A program made the translations under genes and the position numbers. Below are positions 17,574-29,447 of a DNA stretch of 64,000 bases, one piece after another (positions within the stretch are counted from its first letter, which is position 1; each line of letters starts with the position of its first letter). The notes under the pieces were generated by a model, which was not told the DNA's origin, made no database searches, and was given only the letters and a program-made list of their open reading frames with translations. This DNA is from Streptococcus mitis (GTDB lineage Bacteria; Bacillota; Bacilli; Lactobacillales; Streptococcaceae). The stretch is taken from contig NZ_WIJP01000002.1 of assembly GCF_009496155.1 (NCBI RefSeq), positions 131,729 through 195,728 of the forward strand. Reading direction: 5' to 3'.

Positions 17574-18584
17574 TTATTCCATAGTATCAAAAGCGAGACT
17601 TGGTTTAGCATTGAGATCCAAGCTTGCAAAATTTTCTTTGTTCCACTCGCTGACGCTAGCATAGGCAATCATGCCTGCATTGTCTCCACAGAGACGCAGG
17701 GGTGGAATGATGACCTTGACATCTGTGATTTCGGCTGCTAGTCGTTCTCTGAGACCTTTATTGGCTGCCACACCACCTGCCACGACAAGAATCTTAACAG
17801 GGTATTTCTCCAAAGCCTTCTTAGTTTTAGCCATGAGAATATCCAGGACAGCTGCTTGGAAAGAAGCACACAAATCCTCTGTGGACAAGCTTTCTCCCTT
17901 TTGCTCGGCATTATGATGAAGATTGATAAAGGCAGATTTCAAACCTGAGAATGAAAATTCTAGATTATCTTCCTTAATCATGGCACGGGGGAAATCATAA
18001 ATATCCTGCCCCTGATGAGCTAGCTCGTCAATCTCACGACCTGCAGGATAGGTCAAACCCATGACACGGCCGACCTTATCATAGGCCTCACCAACCGCGT
18101 CATCTCGCGTTTCTCCAACAATCTTGTAGTCACCAGCCTCGGAAACATAAACTAACTCTGTGTGTCCACCGCTGACCAAGAGGGCTAGCAAGGGAAAGTC
18201 CAAAGGCTCCACGCTCTGAGCTGCCATGAGGTGACCAGCCATGTGATTAACAGGAATCAGTGGAAGTCCATGCGCCCAAGCAAAGGCCTTGGCAGCTGAC
18301 AAGCCAACTAGTAAGGCCCCGACCAAGCCCGGTCCATAAGTAACCGCCACAGCTGTCACGTCCTCTTCCGTAATCCCTGCTTCTGCCAGTGCCTCCTCGA
18401 TGCAGGCTGTAATGACCTCGACATGGTGACGACTGGCTACTTCTGGAACCACGCCCCCAAAACGTTTGTGGCTCTCAATTTGACTAGCAATGACATTGGA
18501 CAAGAGCTCATCGTCGTTTTTCAAGACGGCAACACTAGTCTCATCACAGGATGTCTCAAATGCTAAAATATATCTATCCTTCAT
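17574..18584 (-). CDS. tsaD: TsaD, tRNA N6-threonylcarbamoyladenosine transferase subunit
   Basis: A 336-aa Kae1/YgjD-family protein that transfers the threonylcarbamoyl group to A37 of ANN-decoding tRNAs together with TsaB and TsaE. The metal ligands are H114 and H118 in NHMAGH, and the ASKHA-fold ATP site is visible at [11 protein letters not shown] (8-17), [11 protein letters not shown] and [13 protein letters not shown]. It overlaps rimI by 11 nt, in the conserved order tsaB-rimI-tsaD. Confidence 0.96.
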   Translation of the reverse strand: MKDRYILAFETSCDETSVAVLKNDDELLSNVIASQIESHKRFGGVVPEVASRHHVEVITACIEEALAEAGITEEDVTAVAVTYGPGLVGALLVGLSAAKAFAWAHGLPLIPVNHMAGHLMAAQSVEPLDFPLLALLVSGGHTELVYVSEAGDYKIVGETRDDAVGEAYDKVGRVMGLTYPAGREIDELAHQGQDIYDFPRAMIKEDNLEFSFSGLKSAFINLHHNAEQKGESLSTEDLCASFQAAVLDILMAKTKKALEKYPVKILVVAGGVAANKGLRERLAAEITDVKVIIPPLRLCGDNAGMIAYASVSEWNKENFASLDLNAKPSLAFDTME

Positions 18585-19011
18585 CTATTTCTCTCTTCAT
18601 GATAATGGCGTCCTCGACTGGATCATGGTAATAGGCCTTTCGCTCAGCGATGACCACCATCTTTTCTTTCTTGTAAAATGCTTGCGCTCGATGATTTGAC
18701 CTTCTAACTTCGAGGAACATTTCCTTGTCTATCGGCAATTGAGCAAACAAGGCTGACGCAATTCCCTGACCCTGATAGGTTTGTTTGACAACGATTTGCA
18801 GGACTTCTGCCTCAAAAAGATTCTCCTGCACAGCTAAAAAACCAATCACTTCTGTCCCATCATAGGCTAGAGCATACCAAGTCTGATCCTGAGACAGGTC
18901 TGCTTGGATTTGTTCCAGCGTCCAAGGACTGACTGGATAAACATCCACCATGACAGCGTAGATGGCTTGAGCCAAGTCAGGTTGCTGTTGGATTCGTTTG
19001 ATTTCTATCAT
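18574..19011 (-). CDS. rimI: RimI, ribosomal protein N-acetyltransferase
   Basis: A 145-aa GNAT acetyltransferase. The acetyl-CoA loop is [13 protein letters not shown] (motif A, R/QxxGxG/A), followed by [18 protein letters not shown] (motif B). It acetylates the N-terminus of ribosomal protein S18 in E. coli; the Gram-positive target is less certain. It is translationally coupled on both sides, overlapping tsaB by 4 nt and tsaD by 11 nt. Confidence 0.92.
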   Translation of the reverse strand: MIEIKRIQQQPDLAQAIYAVMVDVYPVSPWTLEQIQADLSQDQTWYALAYDGTEVIGFLAVQENLFEAEVLQIVVKQTYQGQGIASALFAQLPIDKEMFLEVRRSNHRAQAFYKKEKMVVIAERKAYYHDPVEDAIIMKREIDEG

Positions 19012-19691
19012 AGACGTTTAATGTAAGACTCGCCAGACTCGGTGTGATTCTTAAGCCAGTTTTCCTCAGCTTCAACTCGTTTGAGGTAATTTGGCACAAA
19101 ATCATGTAAGGAGGCTGCTTCCTTGTCCCAAGCCAAAAGAGCAAGATTGGCTGCATTAGGCAAGGTTTCTTTGAAATTAGTCCTTGGCAAGTGTTCTTGA
19201 ATCTGCTCCACAAAAGGGAAAACCTCTCCGACAAAGGTAACCTGACTAGCACCCTTGATTAACTCAATCACTCGCTCAAAGGGTAAGTGCGCTTCTGGCA
19301 TGACAGGTTTAGCATTTTCATAAAATCCTGCATAAACATTGTTGCGACGCGCATCCATCAAAGGGACGAACAAGCCTTCTTGTTGGTAGGGCACCAGAGC
19401 CAAGAGGCTAGACATACCAACTAACTCAATGTTCAGAGTATGAGCCAGCGTCTTGGCAGTGGCTACCGCAATTCGCAAACCTGTGTAGCTACCTGGCCCC
19501 TCTGCCACCACGATTCGATTCAAGTCCTTGGGTGTCCAATCCAAACTTGCCATCAAAAAATCGATGGCAGGCATGAGGGTAATACTGTGATTTTTCTTGA
19601 TGTTAATAGTCGTCTCGGCAAGAACCTGCTTGTCCTCTAAAATAGCTAGAGAAAGAGCCTTGCTGGACGTATCAAAAGCTAATACTTTCAT
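19008..19691 (-). CDS. tsaB: TsaB, tRNA threonylcarbamoyladenosine biosynthesis subunit
   Basis: A 227-aa inactive paralogue of TsaD that scaffolds it. It shows LAFDTSSKALSLAILED at the N-terminus, VVAEGPGSYTGLRIAVATAK and PLMDARRNNVYAG. First gene of the tsaB-rimI-tsaD unit. Confidence 0.95.
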   Translation of the reverse strand: MKVLAFDTSSKALSLAILEDKQVLAETTINIKKNHSITLMPAIDFLMASLDWTPKDLNRIVVAEGPGSYTGLRIAVATAKTLAHTLNIELVGMSSLLALVPYQQEGLFVPLMDARRNNVYAGFYENAKPVMPEAHLPFERVIELIKGASQVTFVGEVFPFVEQIQEHLPRTNFKETLPNAANLALLAWDKEAASLHDFVPNYLKRVEAEENWLKNHTESGESYIKRL

Positions 19692-19839
19692 AACACATTC
19701 CTATCTTTTGGTCTGCTTACTATTATACTACAAAAGCTGGCACATGGGAATTTTCTTTATCCCCAAACAAAATGCCTATACTTAAACAAAAAATAATTCG
19801 CAAATAAAATTAAAAAAATGCTCACTTTTTCTTTTACTT

Positions 19840-19847
19840 TACGAATA
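19840..19847 (+). promoter_or_regulatory. SigX (ComX) cin-box of cibABC
   Basis: TACGAATA is the exact consensus of the competence sigma factor SigX, 33 nt upstream of cibA, with no sigma-A promoter seen. Late-competence expression of cibABC is therefore directly supported by the sequence. Confidence 0.9.
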
Positions 19848-19880
19848 TAAAAGTGAACAAGAAAAAAGGAGGAAAGTTCA

Positions 19881-20066
19881 ATGACAAATTTTGACGTTCT
19901 TGACAATCAATTTTTATCCCTATCTGAAAATGAATTATCAGATATTGATGGCGGTCTCGCTCCCTTGATTATCTTTGGAGTAGCAGTATCTTGGAAAGCT
20001 ATTGCAGGTGGAACAGCACTTGTAGGTTCTGGTTTGGCAGCTGGTTATTTTTTAGGAGGAGATTAA
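19881..20066 (+). CDS. cibA: CibA, competence-induced two-peptide bacteriocin
   Basis: A 61-aa precursor with the double-glycine leader FLSLSENELSDIDGG (cleavage after residue 25). The 36-residue mature peptide, starting LAPLIIFGVAVSW, is rich in GxxxG motifs (AGGTALVGSGLAAG), as in class IIb bacteriocins. With CibB it kills non-competent siblings lacking CibC during competence. The ribosome binding site is AAGGAGG. Driven by the SigX box at 19840. Confidence 0.93.
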   Translation: MTNFDVLDNQFLSLSENELSDIDGGLAPLIIFGVAVSWKAIAGGTALVGSGLAAGYFLGGD

Positions 20067-20067
20067 T

Positions 20068-20220
20068 ATGATGAAAGGTTTGAACAACTATCGTGAAATT
20101 ACTAATAAGGAATTGCAAGAAATCAAGGGTGGTTTTGGTGTAGGTGTTGGTATCGCTTTATTTATGGCAGCTTATACCATTGGGAAAGATCTCCGTAAAA
20201 AGTTTGGTAAGTCATGCTAG
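20068..20220 (+). CDS. cibB: CibB, second peptide of the competence-induced bacteriocin
   Basis: A 50-aa precursor too short for many gene finders. The leader MMKGLNNYREITNKELQEIK ends in GG at residues 21-22. The 28-residue mature part begins FGVGVGIALFMAAY and ends cationic (DLRKKFGKSC). The ribosome binding site TTAGGAGGAG lies within the end of cibA, and the stop overlaps the start of cibC. Confidence 0.92.
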   Translation: MMKGLNNYREITNKELQEIKGGFGVGVGIALFMAAYTIGKDLRKKFGKSC

Positions 20221-20390
20221 ATAAAAGACACATTTTTAGAAGGATAAATTTTATCTTCTTCATCTCTTACAGTTTTCTCAACATTCTCAATGATTTAAAC
20301 ATTACTACTATCCCTTTACCAATTGATTTATCTGTTTGTATTGTTTTATTTTTATGCTTCAACTCTATTTTTGAACAGAAGAATCATTAA
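20214..20390 (+). CDS. cibC: CibC, immunity protein for CibAB
   Basis: A 58-aa membrane protein with two hydrophobic segments (about residues 11-25 and 36-52) and a basic N-terminus (MLDKRHIFRR). Its ATG overlaps the cibB stop by 7 nt. Position and topology match the CibC immunity protein, which protects competent cells against CibAB. Confidence 0.85.
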   Translation: MLDKRHIFRRINFIFFISYSFLNILNDLNITTIPLPIDLSVCIVLFLCFNSIFEQKNH

Positions 20391-20448
20391 CACAAAACTA
20401 ATAAGCTCTGAAAATTCCATTGTCATGTCATTTTAGAAAAATGCAAAA

Positions 20449-20475
20449 CCGCCTCATCTTGATAGATGGGGTGGA
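20449..20475 (+). terminator. Terminator of cibABC
   Basis: CCGCCTCATCT-TGAT-AGATGGGGTGG followed by AATTTTCTTTT. Confidence 0.7.
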
Positions 20476-20499
20476 ATTTTCTTTTCCCCTAAACAAAAA

Positions 20500-20522
20500 T
20501 GCCCCAGCATGAGCAGGGCATC
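20500..20522 (-). terminator. Terminator of the small membrane protein gene
   Basis: Minus strand ATGCCC-TGCTCATGCTG-GGGCAT followed by TTTTTG, directly after the stop codon. Confidence 0.7.
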
Positions 20523-20737
20523 TAAGCATTTAATCCAAAGAAAAATACAAACCAAACGACATAGGTTACAAGGAGGAGAAAAAGCGAATAGAGAGTCACA
20601 AAGGTAATCTTCCACAAGAACTTGCTTTGTCGTCGTTCCAGTTTGGCAAATAGAAGATTCCCTCCATAAACACAAGCAACAAAAACGATAAAAGCTAGCA
20701 AACGAACTCCGATAGCAAAAGCAAATAAGTCATACAT
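20522..20737 (-). CDS. Small two-helix membrane protein
   Basis: A 71-aa protein with two hydrophobic segments (about residues 6-27 and 45-68) around a basic loop (LERRQSKFLWK). It belongs to a small uncharacterised streptococcal family seen at this position in relatives. AAGGAGG precedes the ATG, and a terminator follows. Function unknown. Confidence 0.7.
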   Translation of the reverse strand: MYDLFAFAIGVRLLAFIVFVACVYGGNLLFAKLERRQSKFLWKITFVTLYSLFLLLVTYVVWFVFFFGLNA

Positions 20738-20969
20738 AGGGAACCTCCTTAGTTTAAAATTATCTTAATAAGTAAAGTGAAATATTGCATAAGTATCCAT
20801 TTTTAATATCGCAAATATATTTTTTAAAGACATAAACACATCTACAAGCGCCTATAAACAGAAACCTTAAAAGATAAGTTAAAACTTATAAAATAAGATT
20901 CTGTTCATAGACACCAATACTCATATCAACACTTTTACGTAACAACTCATATTTTACAAAAACTTGGTC
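20738..20969. other. AT-rich spacer, nothing recognised
   Basis: About 230 bp between the small membrane protein gene and the phospholipase-like gene. No convincing ORF, repeat or strong hairpin was found. Confidence 0.4.
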
Positions 20970-21548
20970 TTATACGAATCTAGAAAATAGAACCACAGCT
21001 GCTCTTGCATATGCTCCTTTAGTTGTATTCCAAGCATTATTTGCTACAATAGGAGATAATCTTGTTAGGAATGCGGCATTGCAACTTCTATTATCTGCTA
21101 AAAATCCCTTAAAACACTTATCATGATAGAAACAAGCCATATCTAAATCATCAATAGCTGGAATAGAATATCCATTATTTCCATAACCACAATAATTACC
21201 ATAAGAGCCTATAGAAAAAAGAGAGCGATCCATTCTAGCCAAAGCAGTTGACTCTCCGTTAGTCTCTATATCCGTTACGATTTCGTTTAAAACACGCCCT
21301 ACCTCCAAAGCTTCATTATCTAAACCAAGCTCCTCTGCTTTATCTAATCTAACTACAGGGAAACCATGTTCATTCAATTCGGTAACTTTATCCAATTCAG
21401 ATAACCAAGAATATTCTACTCTGTGATTAGACTCTAGTGCTGAAGCAGAACTATAAATAGCAAATAAAGTCGTAGTAAAAAAAGCCAAAACAATCAAAAT
21501 AAAACTAAACTTATGTTTCATCGTAGAATACTTTCTTATTGAGTTCAT
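20970..21548 (-). CDS. Secreted phospholipase A2-like protein
   Basis: A 192-aa exported protein. A hydrophobic signal (residues about 13-30) ends near SASA. The C-terminal half carries the prokaryotic phospholipase A2 pattern: the calcium loop YCGYGNNG (119-126), then D-D-LDMACFYHDKC with the catalytic pair H142-D143. Four cysteines (120, 139, 145, 156) could form two disulfides. The mature N-terminal ~80 residues look like a propeptide or targeting part. Secreted streptococcal PLA2 such as SlaA acts on host phospholipids. The start is uncertain: MKHKFSF at 21521 gives a more typical signal peptide. It has its own promoter with a cre-like site. Confidence 0.82.
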   Translation of the reverse strand: MNSIRKYSTMKHKFSFILIVLAFFTTTLFAIYSSASALESNHRVEYSWLSELDKVTELNEHGFPVVRLDKAEELGLDNEALEVGRVLNEIVTDIETNGESTALARMDRSLFSIGSYGNYCGYGNNGYSIPAIDDLDMACFYHDKCFKGFLADNRSCNAAFLTRLSPIVANNAWNTTKGAYARAAVVLFSRFV

Positions 21549-21656
21549 ACTATCAAATACATCAATAGTATCTATAAGTTAAAAATAATGACAATAGCAC
21601 TAAACAATATAGTTTCCGAATTATTTCCTTTCCAGCTTAGACTATTTCTTTCTATT

Positions 21657-21694
21657 ATTATAGCATATACTTTTCGAGGTTGCAAGCGCTTACC
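21657..21694 (-). promoter_or_regulatory. Promoter and cre-like site of the PLA2-like gene
   Basis: Minus strand TTGCAA (21685-21680), a 17-bp spacer and TATAAT (21662-21657). The plus-strand TGCAAGCGCTTACC (21681-21694) matches the cre consensus except at its last base and overlaps the -35, as at the secreted-protein gene at 3904. Confidence 0.65.
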
Positions 21695-21745
21695 AAAGGA
21701 CTCTATGACTTTCTCGTTTCCGTCTTTTACTAATTTTTCATTTTA

Positions 21746-21754
21746 TGTTATAAT
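21746..21754 (+). promoter_or_regulatory. Extended -10 of rpoY-rnjA
   Basis: TGTTATAAT, about 110 nt upstream of rpoY. Confidence 0.5.
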
Positions 21755-21865
21755 TGAAACAATTGTAACGAATCAAGGTCAATCTAGACACAAAATGGAA
21801 TGAAATCAAGCAAATCTCTGCTAAAAGTTTGGAATAAGCTGACCTGTAAAATAGAAAGGAACTAT

Positions 21866-22099
21866 ATGATTTACAAAGTTTTTTATCAAGAAACAAAAGA
21901 ACGTAGCCCACGTCGTGAAACAACACGCGCACTTTACCTAGACATCGATGCCAGCTCAGAACTTGAGGGCCGTATCGCTGCTCGCCAACTTGTCGAAGAA
22001 AATCGCCCAGAGTACAATATCGAGTATATCGAACTCTTGTCTGACAAATTGCTAGATTACGAAAAAGAAACTGGCGCCTTCGAAATCACGGAGTTCTAA
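21866..22099 (+). CDS. rpoY: RpoY, RNA polymerase epsilon subunit
   Basis: A 77-aa protein ([20 protein letters not shown] at its start) of the DUF1447/RpoY family, a small Firmicutes RNA polymerase subunit. The start at 21866 is fixed by AGAAAGGAACT; a longer upstream frame is not family-like. It is followed after 1 nt by rnjA, an arrangement conserved in Firmicutes. Confidence 0.93.
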   Translation: MIYKVFYQETKERSPRRETTRALYLDIDASSELEGRIAARQLVEENRPEYNIEYIELLSDKLLDYEKETGAFEITEF

Positions 22100-22100
22100 T

Positions 22101-23780
22101 ATGGTCTATACTCTTAAACCTGAAGAAGTCGGTGTTTTTGCCATCGGTGGTCTGGGAGAAATCGGGAAAAACACTTACGGAATTGAATACCAAGATGAGA
22201 TTATCATCGTCGATGCTGGGATTAAATTCCCAGAAGATGACTTGCTTGGTATCGACTATGTCATTCCTGATTACTCATACATCGTGGACAATATCGACCG
22301 CGTCAAGGCTGTCTTAATCACACACGGACACGAGGACCACATTGGTGGAATTCCATTCCTGCTCAAGCAAGCAAATGTCCCTATCTATGCTGGACCACTT
22401 GCCTTGGCTTTGATCCGTGGGAAGCTCGAAGAACACGGCCTCTTGCGCAACGCTAAACTTTACGAAATCAACCACAACACTGAGTTGACCTTTAAAAATC
22501 TCAAGGCAACTTTCTTTAGAACGACTCACTCTATTCCAGAGCCTTTGGGGATTGTCATTCATACTCCTCAAGGGAAAATTGTCTGTACGGGTGACTTCAA
22601 GTTTGACTTAACACCAGTTGGTGAACCTGCGGACTTGCACCGTATGGCAGCTCTTGGTGAAGAAGGTGTCCTCTGTCTCCTGTCTGACTCAACAAATGCG
22701 GAAGTGCCAACCTTTACCAACTCTGAAAAAGTCGTTGGCCAGTCCATCATGAAGATTATCCAAGGCATAGAGGGACGTATCATCTTTGCATCCTTTGCCT
22801 CAAATATCTTCCGTCTCCAACAAGCAACAGAGGCTGCTGTTAAGACTGGGCGTAAGATTGCGGTCTTTGGTCGTTCGATGGAAAAGGCCATTGTCAACGG
22901 AATCGATCTTGGCTACATCAAAGCTCCTAAGGGAACCTTTATCGAGCCAAATGAAATCAAAGACTACCCTGCAGGAGAAATTCTGATCCTCTGTACAGGT
23001 AGTCAGGGTGAACCTATGGCTGCCCTCTCTCGTATCGCCAACGGAACCCACCGTCAGGTGCAACTCCAACCAGGCGATACGGTCATCTTCTCTTCAAGCC
23101 CAATCCCTGGAAACACTACTAGCGTCAACAAGCTGATTAACATCATTTCAGAAGCTGGTGTCGAAGTTATCCACGGTAAGGTTAACAATATCCATACATC
23201 TGGACACGGTGGCCAGCAAGAGCAAAAACTCATGCTCCGCTTGATTAAGCCAAAATACTTCATGCCTGTCCACGGTGAATACCGCATGCAAAAAGTCCAC
23301 GCTGGACTAGCAGTGGATACTGGTGTTGAGAAGGACAATATCTTTATCATGAGCAATGGTGATGTGCTTGCCCTTACTGCAGATTCTGCTCGTATAGCAG
23401 GTCACTTCAACGCCCAAGACATCTATGTCGATGGAAATCGTATCGGTGAAATCGGTGCTGCTGTCCTCAAAGATCGTCGTGATCTATCTGAAGACGGTGT
23501 CGTTCTAGCAGTCGCAACTGTTGACTTCAAGTCACAGATGATTCTATCTGGTCCAGACATCCTCAGCCGAGGCTTTGTCTACATGAGAGAGTCTGGCGAC
23601 TTGATTCGCCAAAGCCAGCGCATCCTTTTCAATGCCATTCGTATCGCACTGAAAAACAAGGACGCTAGCGTGCAATCTGTCAATGGTGCCATTGTCAACG
23701 CAATTCGCCCCTTCCTCTATGAAAATACAGAACGTGAACCGATTATCATCCCGATGATCCTCACACCCGATGAAGAATAA
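22101..23780 (+). CDS. rnjA: Ribonuclease J1
   Basis: A 559-aa metallo-beta-lactamase/beta-CASP nuclease with 5'-3' exo- and endonuclease activity in mRNA turnover and rRNA maturation. The zinc motif HGHEDHIGG has H75, H77, D79 and H80; GDFKFD supplies a further ligand, the beta-CASP domain runs from about 210 to 370 with [13 protein letters not shown], and [13 protein letters not shown] and PVHGEYRM complete the active site. Co-transcribed with rpoY. Confidence 0.96.
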   Translation: MVYTLKPEEVGVFAIGGLGEIGKNTYGIEYQDEIIIVDAGIKFPEDDLLGIDYVIPDYSYIVDNIDRVKAVLITHGHEDHIGGIPFLLKQANVPIYAGPLALALIRGKLEEHGLLRNAKLYEINHNTELTFKNLKATFFRTTHSIPEPLGIVIHTPQGKIVCTGDFKFDLTPVGEPADLHRMAALGEEGVLCLLSDSTNAEVPTFTNSEKVVGQSIMKIIQGIEGRIIFASFASNIFRLQQATEAAVKTGRKIAVFGRSMEKAIVNGIDLGYIKAPKGTFIEPNEIKDYPAGEILILCTGSQGEPMAALSRIANGTHRQVQLQPGDTVIFSSSPIPGNTTSVNKLINIISEAGVEVIHGKVNNIHTSGHGGQQEQKLMLRLIKPKYFMPVHGEYRMQKVHAGLAVDTGVEKDNIFIMSNGDVLALTADSARIAGHFNAQDIYVDGNRIGEIGAAVLKDRRDLSEDGVVLAVATVDFKSQMILSGPDILSRGFVYMRESGDLIRQSQRILFNAIRIALKNKDASVQSVNGAIVNAIRPFLYENTEREPIIIPMILTPDEE

Positions 23781-23785
23781 ATAAT

Positions 23786-23816
23786 AAAACAGCCCCGATT
23801 TTTCGGAGCTGTTTTT
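23786..23816. terminator. Terminator between convergent rnjA and mnmG
   Basis: AAAACAGCCCCGA-TTTT-TCGGAGCTGTTTTT, usable on both strands. Confidence 0.8.
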
Positions 23817-23818
23817 CT

Positions 23819-25732
23819 CTATGCTTTCTTTTCTTGATTTTTAGAAATACTACGATTTTTACCTTCAAGATACACCATCAAAATAGAAATATCTGCTGGG
23901 TTTACTCCCGAAATACGGCTGGCTTGGCCGATGGTTTCTGGATTGATGAGTTTGAACTTCTGACGGGCTTCGGTTGCGATAGAGTCAATGTCATCCCAGT
24001 CAATATTGGCTGGAATGCGTTTTTCTTCCATGCGTTTCATCTTGGCAACCTGATCCATGGCTTTGGAAATATAGCCTTCGTACTTGATTTCTGTTTCAAT
24101 CAATTCAATAATCTTGTCATCCAATTCCTCTGCAGCTGGTCCGATAAAGGCCACCACATCTTGGTAAGAAACTTCTGGGCGACGAAGGAATTCCTTGGCT
24201 GTCACTGCATCTGTCAACGGCTTGAAGCCCATCTCCTCAACCTTGGCATTGGTTTCCTTGACTGGCTTGAGTTTGATGCTGTCTAGTCGCTTCATCTCAT
24301 TGTCAAATTGATTTTTCTTGATTTCAAAACGAGCCCAGCGTTCATCGTCAACAAGCCCAATCTCACGTCCCATCTCAGTCAAACGCATATCAGCATTGTC
24401 ATGACGGAGGATAAGACGGTATTCAGCACGGCTGGTCAAGAGGCGGTATGGTTCAATAGTTCCCTTGGTCACCAAATCGTCAATCATGACCCCGATATAA
24501 CCGTCACTGCGCTTCAAAATCAACTCAGGCTTGCCTTGAACTTTCAGAGTGGCGTTAATGCCCGCGATAATCCCTTGGCCAGCAGCTTCTTCGTATCCTG
24601 ACGTTCCATTTGTCTGACCAGCAGTGAAAAGACCTGAGATTTTCTTGGTTTCCAGAGTTGCACGCAACTGATGAGGCAAGATCATATCATACTCGATGGC
24701 ATAACCTGTCCGCATCATCTCTGCATTTTCCAAACCTTTGATGGAATGAACCAAGTCACGCTGGACATCCTCAGGTAGACTGGTTGAGAGGCCTTGGACA
24801 TAGACTTCCTCTGTATTGCGCCCTTCTGGCTCAAGGAAGAGTTGGTGACGTTCCTTGTCCGCAAAGCGCACAATCTTGTCTTCAATCGACGGACAGTAAC
24901 GAGGTCCCACTCCCTTTACCACACCTGTAAACATAGGCGCACGGTGGAGGTTGTTTTGGATAATCTCATGACTTGTACCGTTGGTGTAGGTCAACCAGCA
25001 TGGCACTTGGTCCTTTACATAGTCCTCATCACGTGAAGTATATGAGAAGTGATTTGGCGCTTCGTCTCCTGGCTGAATCTCTGTCACGTCGTAGTTGATT
25101 GAAGAAGCCTTGACACGTGGAGGGGTTCCTGTCTTGAAACGACCGATTTCGAGGCCCAGTTCCTTGAGATTGTCAGCAAGGTTAATAGAAGCTAGGCTGT
25201 GATTAGGACCTGACGAGTACTTGAGGTCTCCGATGATGATTTCCCCACGGAGGGCAGTCCCTGTCGTCACGATAACGGCTTTAGCAGCATATTCTTGATG
25301 GGTCGCTGTACGCACACCAACAACTTTACCGTCTTCAACCAAAATCTCATCAATCATGGTCTGACGAAGGGTCAGATTTTCTTGATTTTCAACCGTCTTG
25401 CGCATTTCCTTAGAGTAAAGCTCCTTGTCAGCCTGCGCACGAAGGGCACGAACGGCAGGACCCTTCCCTGTGTTGAGCATCTTCATCTGGATGTAAGTCT
25501 TGTCAATAGTTTTGGCCATCTCGCCACCGAGGGCATCGACTTCACGCACGACAATTCCCTTGGCAGAACCACCGATAGAGGGGTTACAAGGCATGAAAGC
25601 CAGCATTTCAATGTTGATGGTCGCAAGTAAGACCTTACAACCCATACGACTAGCAGCTAGGGATGCTTCTACCCCAGCGTGTCCCGCACCGATTACAATA
25701 ATATCGTATTCTTCAGTAAAATTATATGTCAT
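23819..25732 (-). CDS. mnmG: MnmG, tRNA U34 carboxymethylaminomethyl synthase subunit
   Basis: A 637-aa FAD enzyme (formerly GidA) that modifies wobble uridine with MnmE. The Rossmann FAD site is [13 protein letters not shown] (11-23). Family signatures follow: [29 protein letters not shown] and [17 protein letters not shown]. The stop converges on rnjA. A Nudix gene overlaps its start by 11 nt. Confidence 0.96.
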   Translation of the reverse strand: MTYNFTEEYDIIVIGAGHAGVEASLAASRMGCKVLLATINIEMLAFMPCNPSIGGSAKGIVVREVDALGGEMAKTIDKTYIQMKMLNTGKGPAVRALRAQADKELYSKEMRKTVENQENLTLRQTMIDEILVEDGKVVGVRTATHQEYAAKAVIVTTGTALRGEIIIGDLKYSSGPNHSLASINLADNLKELGLEIGRFKTGTPPRVKASSINYDVTEIQPGDEAPNHFSYTSRDEDYVKDQVPCWLTYTNGTSHEIIQNNLHRAPMFTGVVKGVGPRYCPSIEDKIVRFADKERHQLFLEPEGRNTEEVYVQGLSTSLPEDVQRDLVHSIKGLENAEMMRTGYAIEYDMILPHQLRATLETKKISGLFTAGQTNGTSGYEEAAGQGIIAGINATLKVQGKPELILKRSDGYIGVMIDDLVTKGTIEPYRLLTSRAEYRLILRHDNADMRLTEMGREIGLVDDERWARFEIKKNQFDNEMKRLDSIKLKPVKETNAKVEEMGFKPLTDAVTAKEFLRRPEVSYQDVVAFIGPAAEELDDKIIELIETEIKYEGYISKAMDQVAKMKRMEEKRIPANIDWDDIDSIATEARQKFKLINPETIGQASRISGVNPADISILMVYLEGKNRSISKNQEKKA

Positions 25733-26150
25733 TTTTTAACCTTTCAAAAATTTCTCGCAAATAAGGAACTAACTTCTCCTCCTCTAGAGCTTGAGCCATA
25801 GTAACCCATTTAAAGTGCGTATGCTCTTCAGAATCTAATCTGATAATTGGCTTCTCCCCAACCCACTCTGCTTTATAAACTAAGCGAGTAAAGACAGTAT
25901 CCTTAGAGGTATCCAGTTGACTATCTTCGTGAAGAAGTTTGAGCGAACTGCTATCTAGCCTAACTCCCGCTTCTTCAATACATTCTCTAAGAACTCCATC
26001 TCGCGGAAGTTCACCCTTTTCAACCCCGCCACCAGGAATATCCCAGTAAGTTGGATAAACATTGGGTTGTCCTCTTTTAATTTCCGAACGCTGAATGAGC
26101 AAATATTCATCACCACTATGAACAAGTACATGGGCAATAAGCTTAACCAT
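25722..26150 (-). CDS. Nudix hydrolase
   Basis: A 142-aa protein with a full Nudix box [20 protein letters not shown] followed by AGV (Gx5Ex7REUxEExGU). The N-terminus ([20 protein letters not shown]) is typical of sanitising or housekeeping nucleoside-diphosphate hydrolases; the substrate cannot be read from sequence. It overlaps mnmG, so it is translationally coupled to it. Confidence 0.88.
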   Translation of the reverse strand: MVKLIAHVLVHSGDEYLLIQRSEIKRGQPNVYPTYWDIPGGGVEKGELPRDGVLRECIEEAGVRLDSSSLKLLHEDSQLDTSKDTVFTRLVYKAEWVGEKPIIRLDSEEHTHFKWVTMAQALEEEKLVPYLREIFERLKNDI

Positions 26151-26161
26151 CCTTTTCTCTC

Positions 26162-26617
26162 CTATTCCTCAAGATGAATGTGTCTTAGTTGGCCGTCCCA
26201 ATCTGGTAAGGCTGTTTTTAAAAAGGCTGGGACTAGTTGGAAATCCTGAAGCTGGTCCAAGTCAATCCACTCACAAGGTTGCGTTTTCTCATCTTCCTGC
26301 ATGGTTAATGGGGCATCTTCAAGCAAGTCTACCAAATAATGAAACTCGATATTGTGATAGGAAACACCGTCCTGTTCAAAACGATTTTCAACCACAAAAG
26401 CTAGCTGCCCAGCTTGGGCTTTGACACCCAGTTCTTCCCTCACTTCACGGACTACCGCGTCTTCCGTGCTTTCATTGACTTGAATCGCACCGCCGATAGT
26501 ATAATACTTGCCCTTATTTTTGGTAACTAGAAGCTTGCGATTTTGAAGAATCAAAGCTGTCGCCCGAACACCAAAAACTGTATTTCCTACTTTTGTCCGA
26601 AAGTCTTGTTGAGTCAT
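26162..26617 (-). CDS. Nudix hydrolase (MutT-like)
   Basis: A 151-aa second Nudix protein with the box GGAIQVNESTEDAVVREVRE then ELGV. The start at 26617 (MTQQDFRTK) follows GGAAAGGATAGGA; the longer frame starts without a signal. It precedes the first Nudix gene by 11 nt in the same operon. Substrate unknown. Confidence 0.87.
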   Translation of the reverse strand: MTQQDFRTKVGNTVFGVRATALILQNRKLLVTKNKGKYYTIGGAIQVNESTEDAVVREVREELGVKAQAGQLAFVVENRFEQDGVSYHNIEFHYLVDLLEDAPLTMQEDEKTQPCEWIDLDQLQDFQLVPAFLKTALPDWDGQLRHIHLEE

Positions 26618-26757
26618 TCCTATCCTTTCCATTAAACGACACAAAAACAGTCAAAACTCCAAAGAAGTGCAGGACAAAAAAGCCTGCAACATCCATGAGC
26701 TTTGACCATCATTTCTATTGCTTTTATTATTGTAGCAAATTGAGAAAATTTGTCAAT

Positions 26758-28005
<1,248 letters not shown>

Positions 28006-28027
28006 CTACCAAGCTCTTATCAATCTA

Positions 28028-29419
28028 TCACTTTCTAGCTTCATTTGCTTTCTTAGCGACTGCAATCTGGTATTTCACTTGGTCAAATCCTGTACCTCCC
28101 AAGGAATTTCGTCTTTGAACAGCAGTTTTAGGTTGTAAGTAGACATAGATATCCTCGGCAATGAGGGAATGATAGGTTTGTAATTCCTCCAAAGTCCAAT
28201 CTTGAATATTTTTAGCAGACTTGATAGAGTCTAGCACTAATCTTCCCACAACCTCATGAGCTTCTCTAAACGGCAAACCTTTCCCTGCCAAATAATCTGC
28301 CAACTCAGTCGCATTTGAAAAGTCCTTCTCTGTAGATTCTTGCATTTTTTCCTTGTTTACCTGCAAGCTAGATAACATACCTGCCAACACATCAAGGGAA
28401 TTTAAAATCGTTTCGACCGTGTCAAACATTCCTTCCTTATCCTCTTGCAAATCCTTATTATAAGCTAAAGGCAAGGACTTCATGACTGTCAACAGTCCAA
28501 ACAGATTCCCATAAACTCTACCAGTCTTTCCTCGAATCAACTCAGCCATATCTGGATTTTTCTTTTGTGGCATAATAGAGGAACCTGTTGTAAATGTATC
28601 TGACAAGGTAATGAATTGGTACTCAAAGCTACACCAATTGATCATTTCTTCACAAAAACGGCTCATATGCATCATGAGTATACTGGCATTGGATAGAAAT
28701 TCTAAGATAAAATCACGGTCACTAACCGCATCCAAAGAATTTGTATAAGGTTGCTTAAACTTCAACAAATCGCTAGACAATTGGCGATCAATGGGGAAAG
28801 TCGTCCCTGCCAAAGCTGCCGCACCTAGAGGGCATAGGTCTGTATGCTTCTGGTTAAATTCAAAACGTTCACTGTCTCTTTGAAACATATTGTAGTAAGC
28901 CATCAGGTGGTGGGCAAAACTAATAGGCTGGGCATGTTGCAGATGGGTATAGCCCGGCATGATCGTCTCCACATGATTTTCCGCCAAGTCTAATAAAACA
29001 CCCTTGAGATGAGCCAGTTTATCTAGGACATGACCTAGTTGCTCCTTGAGATACAAGTGCATATCTGTCGCAACTTGGTCATTTCGAGAACGAGCCGTAT
29101 GTAACTTCCCTGCAAGGGGACCAATTTTTTCTGTCAGTAACACTTCCATATTCATATGAATATCTTCGTTTGAAATATCAAAGTCAAGTTGACCTGCCTC
29201 TAGCTCTTCTAAAAGCTCTTTCAAGCCTGCTTGAATCTTTTCTGACTCCTCCAAACTCAAAATGCCTGTCTGGCCCAACATCTGAACGTGGGCTAAAGAA
29301 CCAATCACATCAAATTTAGCTAATTTCTGGTCAAAAGATATACTCGCACCAAAGCGCTCTACCCAGTCTTCGACAGTACCTTCAAAGCGACCACCCCATA
29401 ATTTTGTATTCTTAGCCAT
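28028..29419 (-). CDS. argH: ArgH, argininosuccinate lyase
   Basis: A 463-aa fumarase-superfamily lyase, the last step of arginine synthesis (argininosuccinate to arginine and fumarate). The family signature is [12 protein letters not shown], the catalytic-histidine region is [16 protein letters not shown], and [13 protein letters not shown] binds substrate. It is 28 nt downstream of argG. The argGH pair is patchy in pneumococci and common in relatives. Confidence 0.95.
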   Translation of the reverse strand: MAKNTKLWGGRFEGTVEDWVERFGASISFDQKLAKFDVIGSLAHVQMLGQTGILSLEESEKIQAGLKELLEELEAGQLDFDISNEDIHMNMEVLLTEKIGPLAGKLHTARSRNDQVATDMHLYLKEQLGHVLDKLAHLKGVLLDLAENHVETIMPGYTHLQHAQPISFAHHLMAYYNMFQRDSERFEFNQKHTDLCPLGAAALAGTTFPIDRQLSSDLLKFKQPYTNSLDAVSDRDFILEFLSNASILMMHMSRFCEEMINWCSFEYQFITLSDTFTTGSSIMPQKKNPDMAELIRGKTGRVYGNLFGLLTVMKSLPLAYNKDLQEDKEGMFDTVETILNSLDVLAGMLSSLQVNKEKMQESTEKDFSNATELADYLAGKGLPFREAHEVVGRLVLDSIKSAKNIQDWTLEELQTYHSLIAEDIYVYLQPKTAVQRRNSLGGTGFDQVKYQIAVAKKANEARK

Positions 29420-29447
29420 ATCACATCCACCTCTCTATCCAATCGTC

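Noticed and set aside
22314-23356. Several long minus-strand ORFs opposite rnjA
   Set aside because: They are antisense shadows of the conserved RNase J1 frame, with no start signals or family features.
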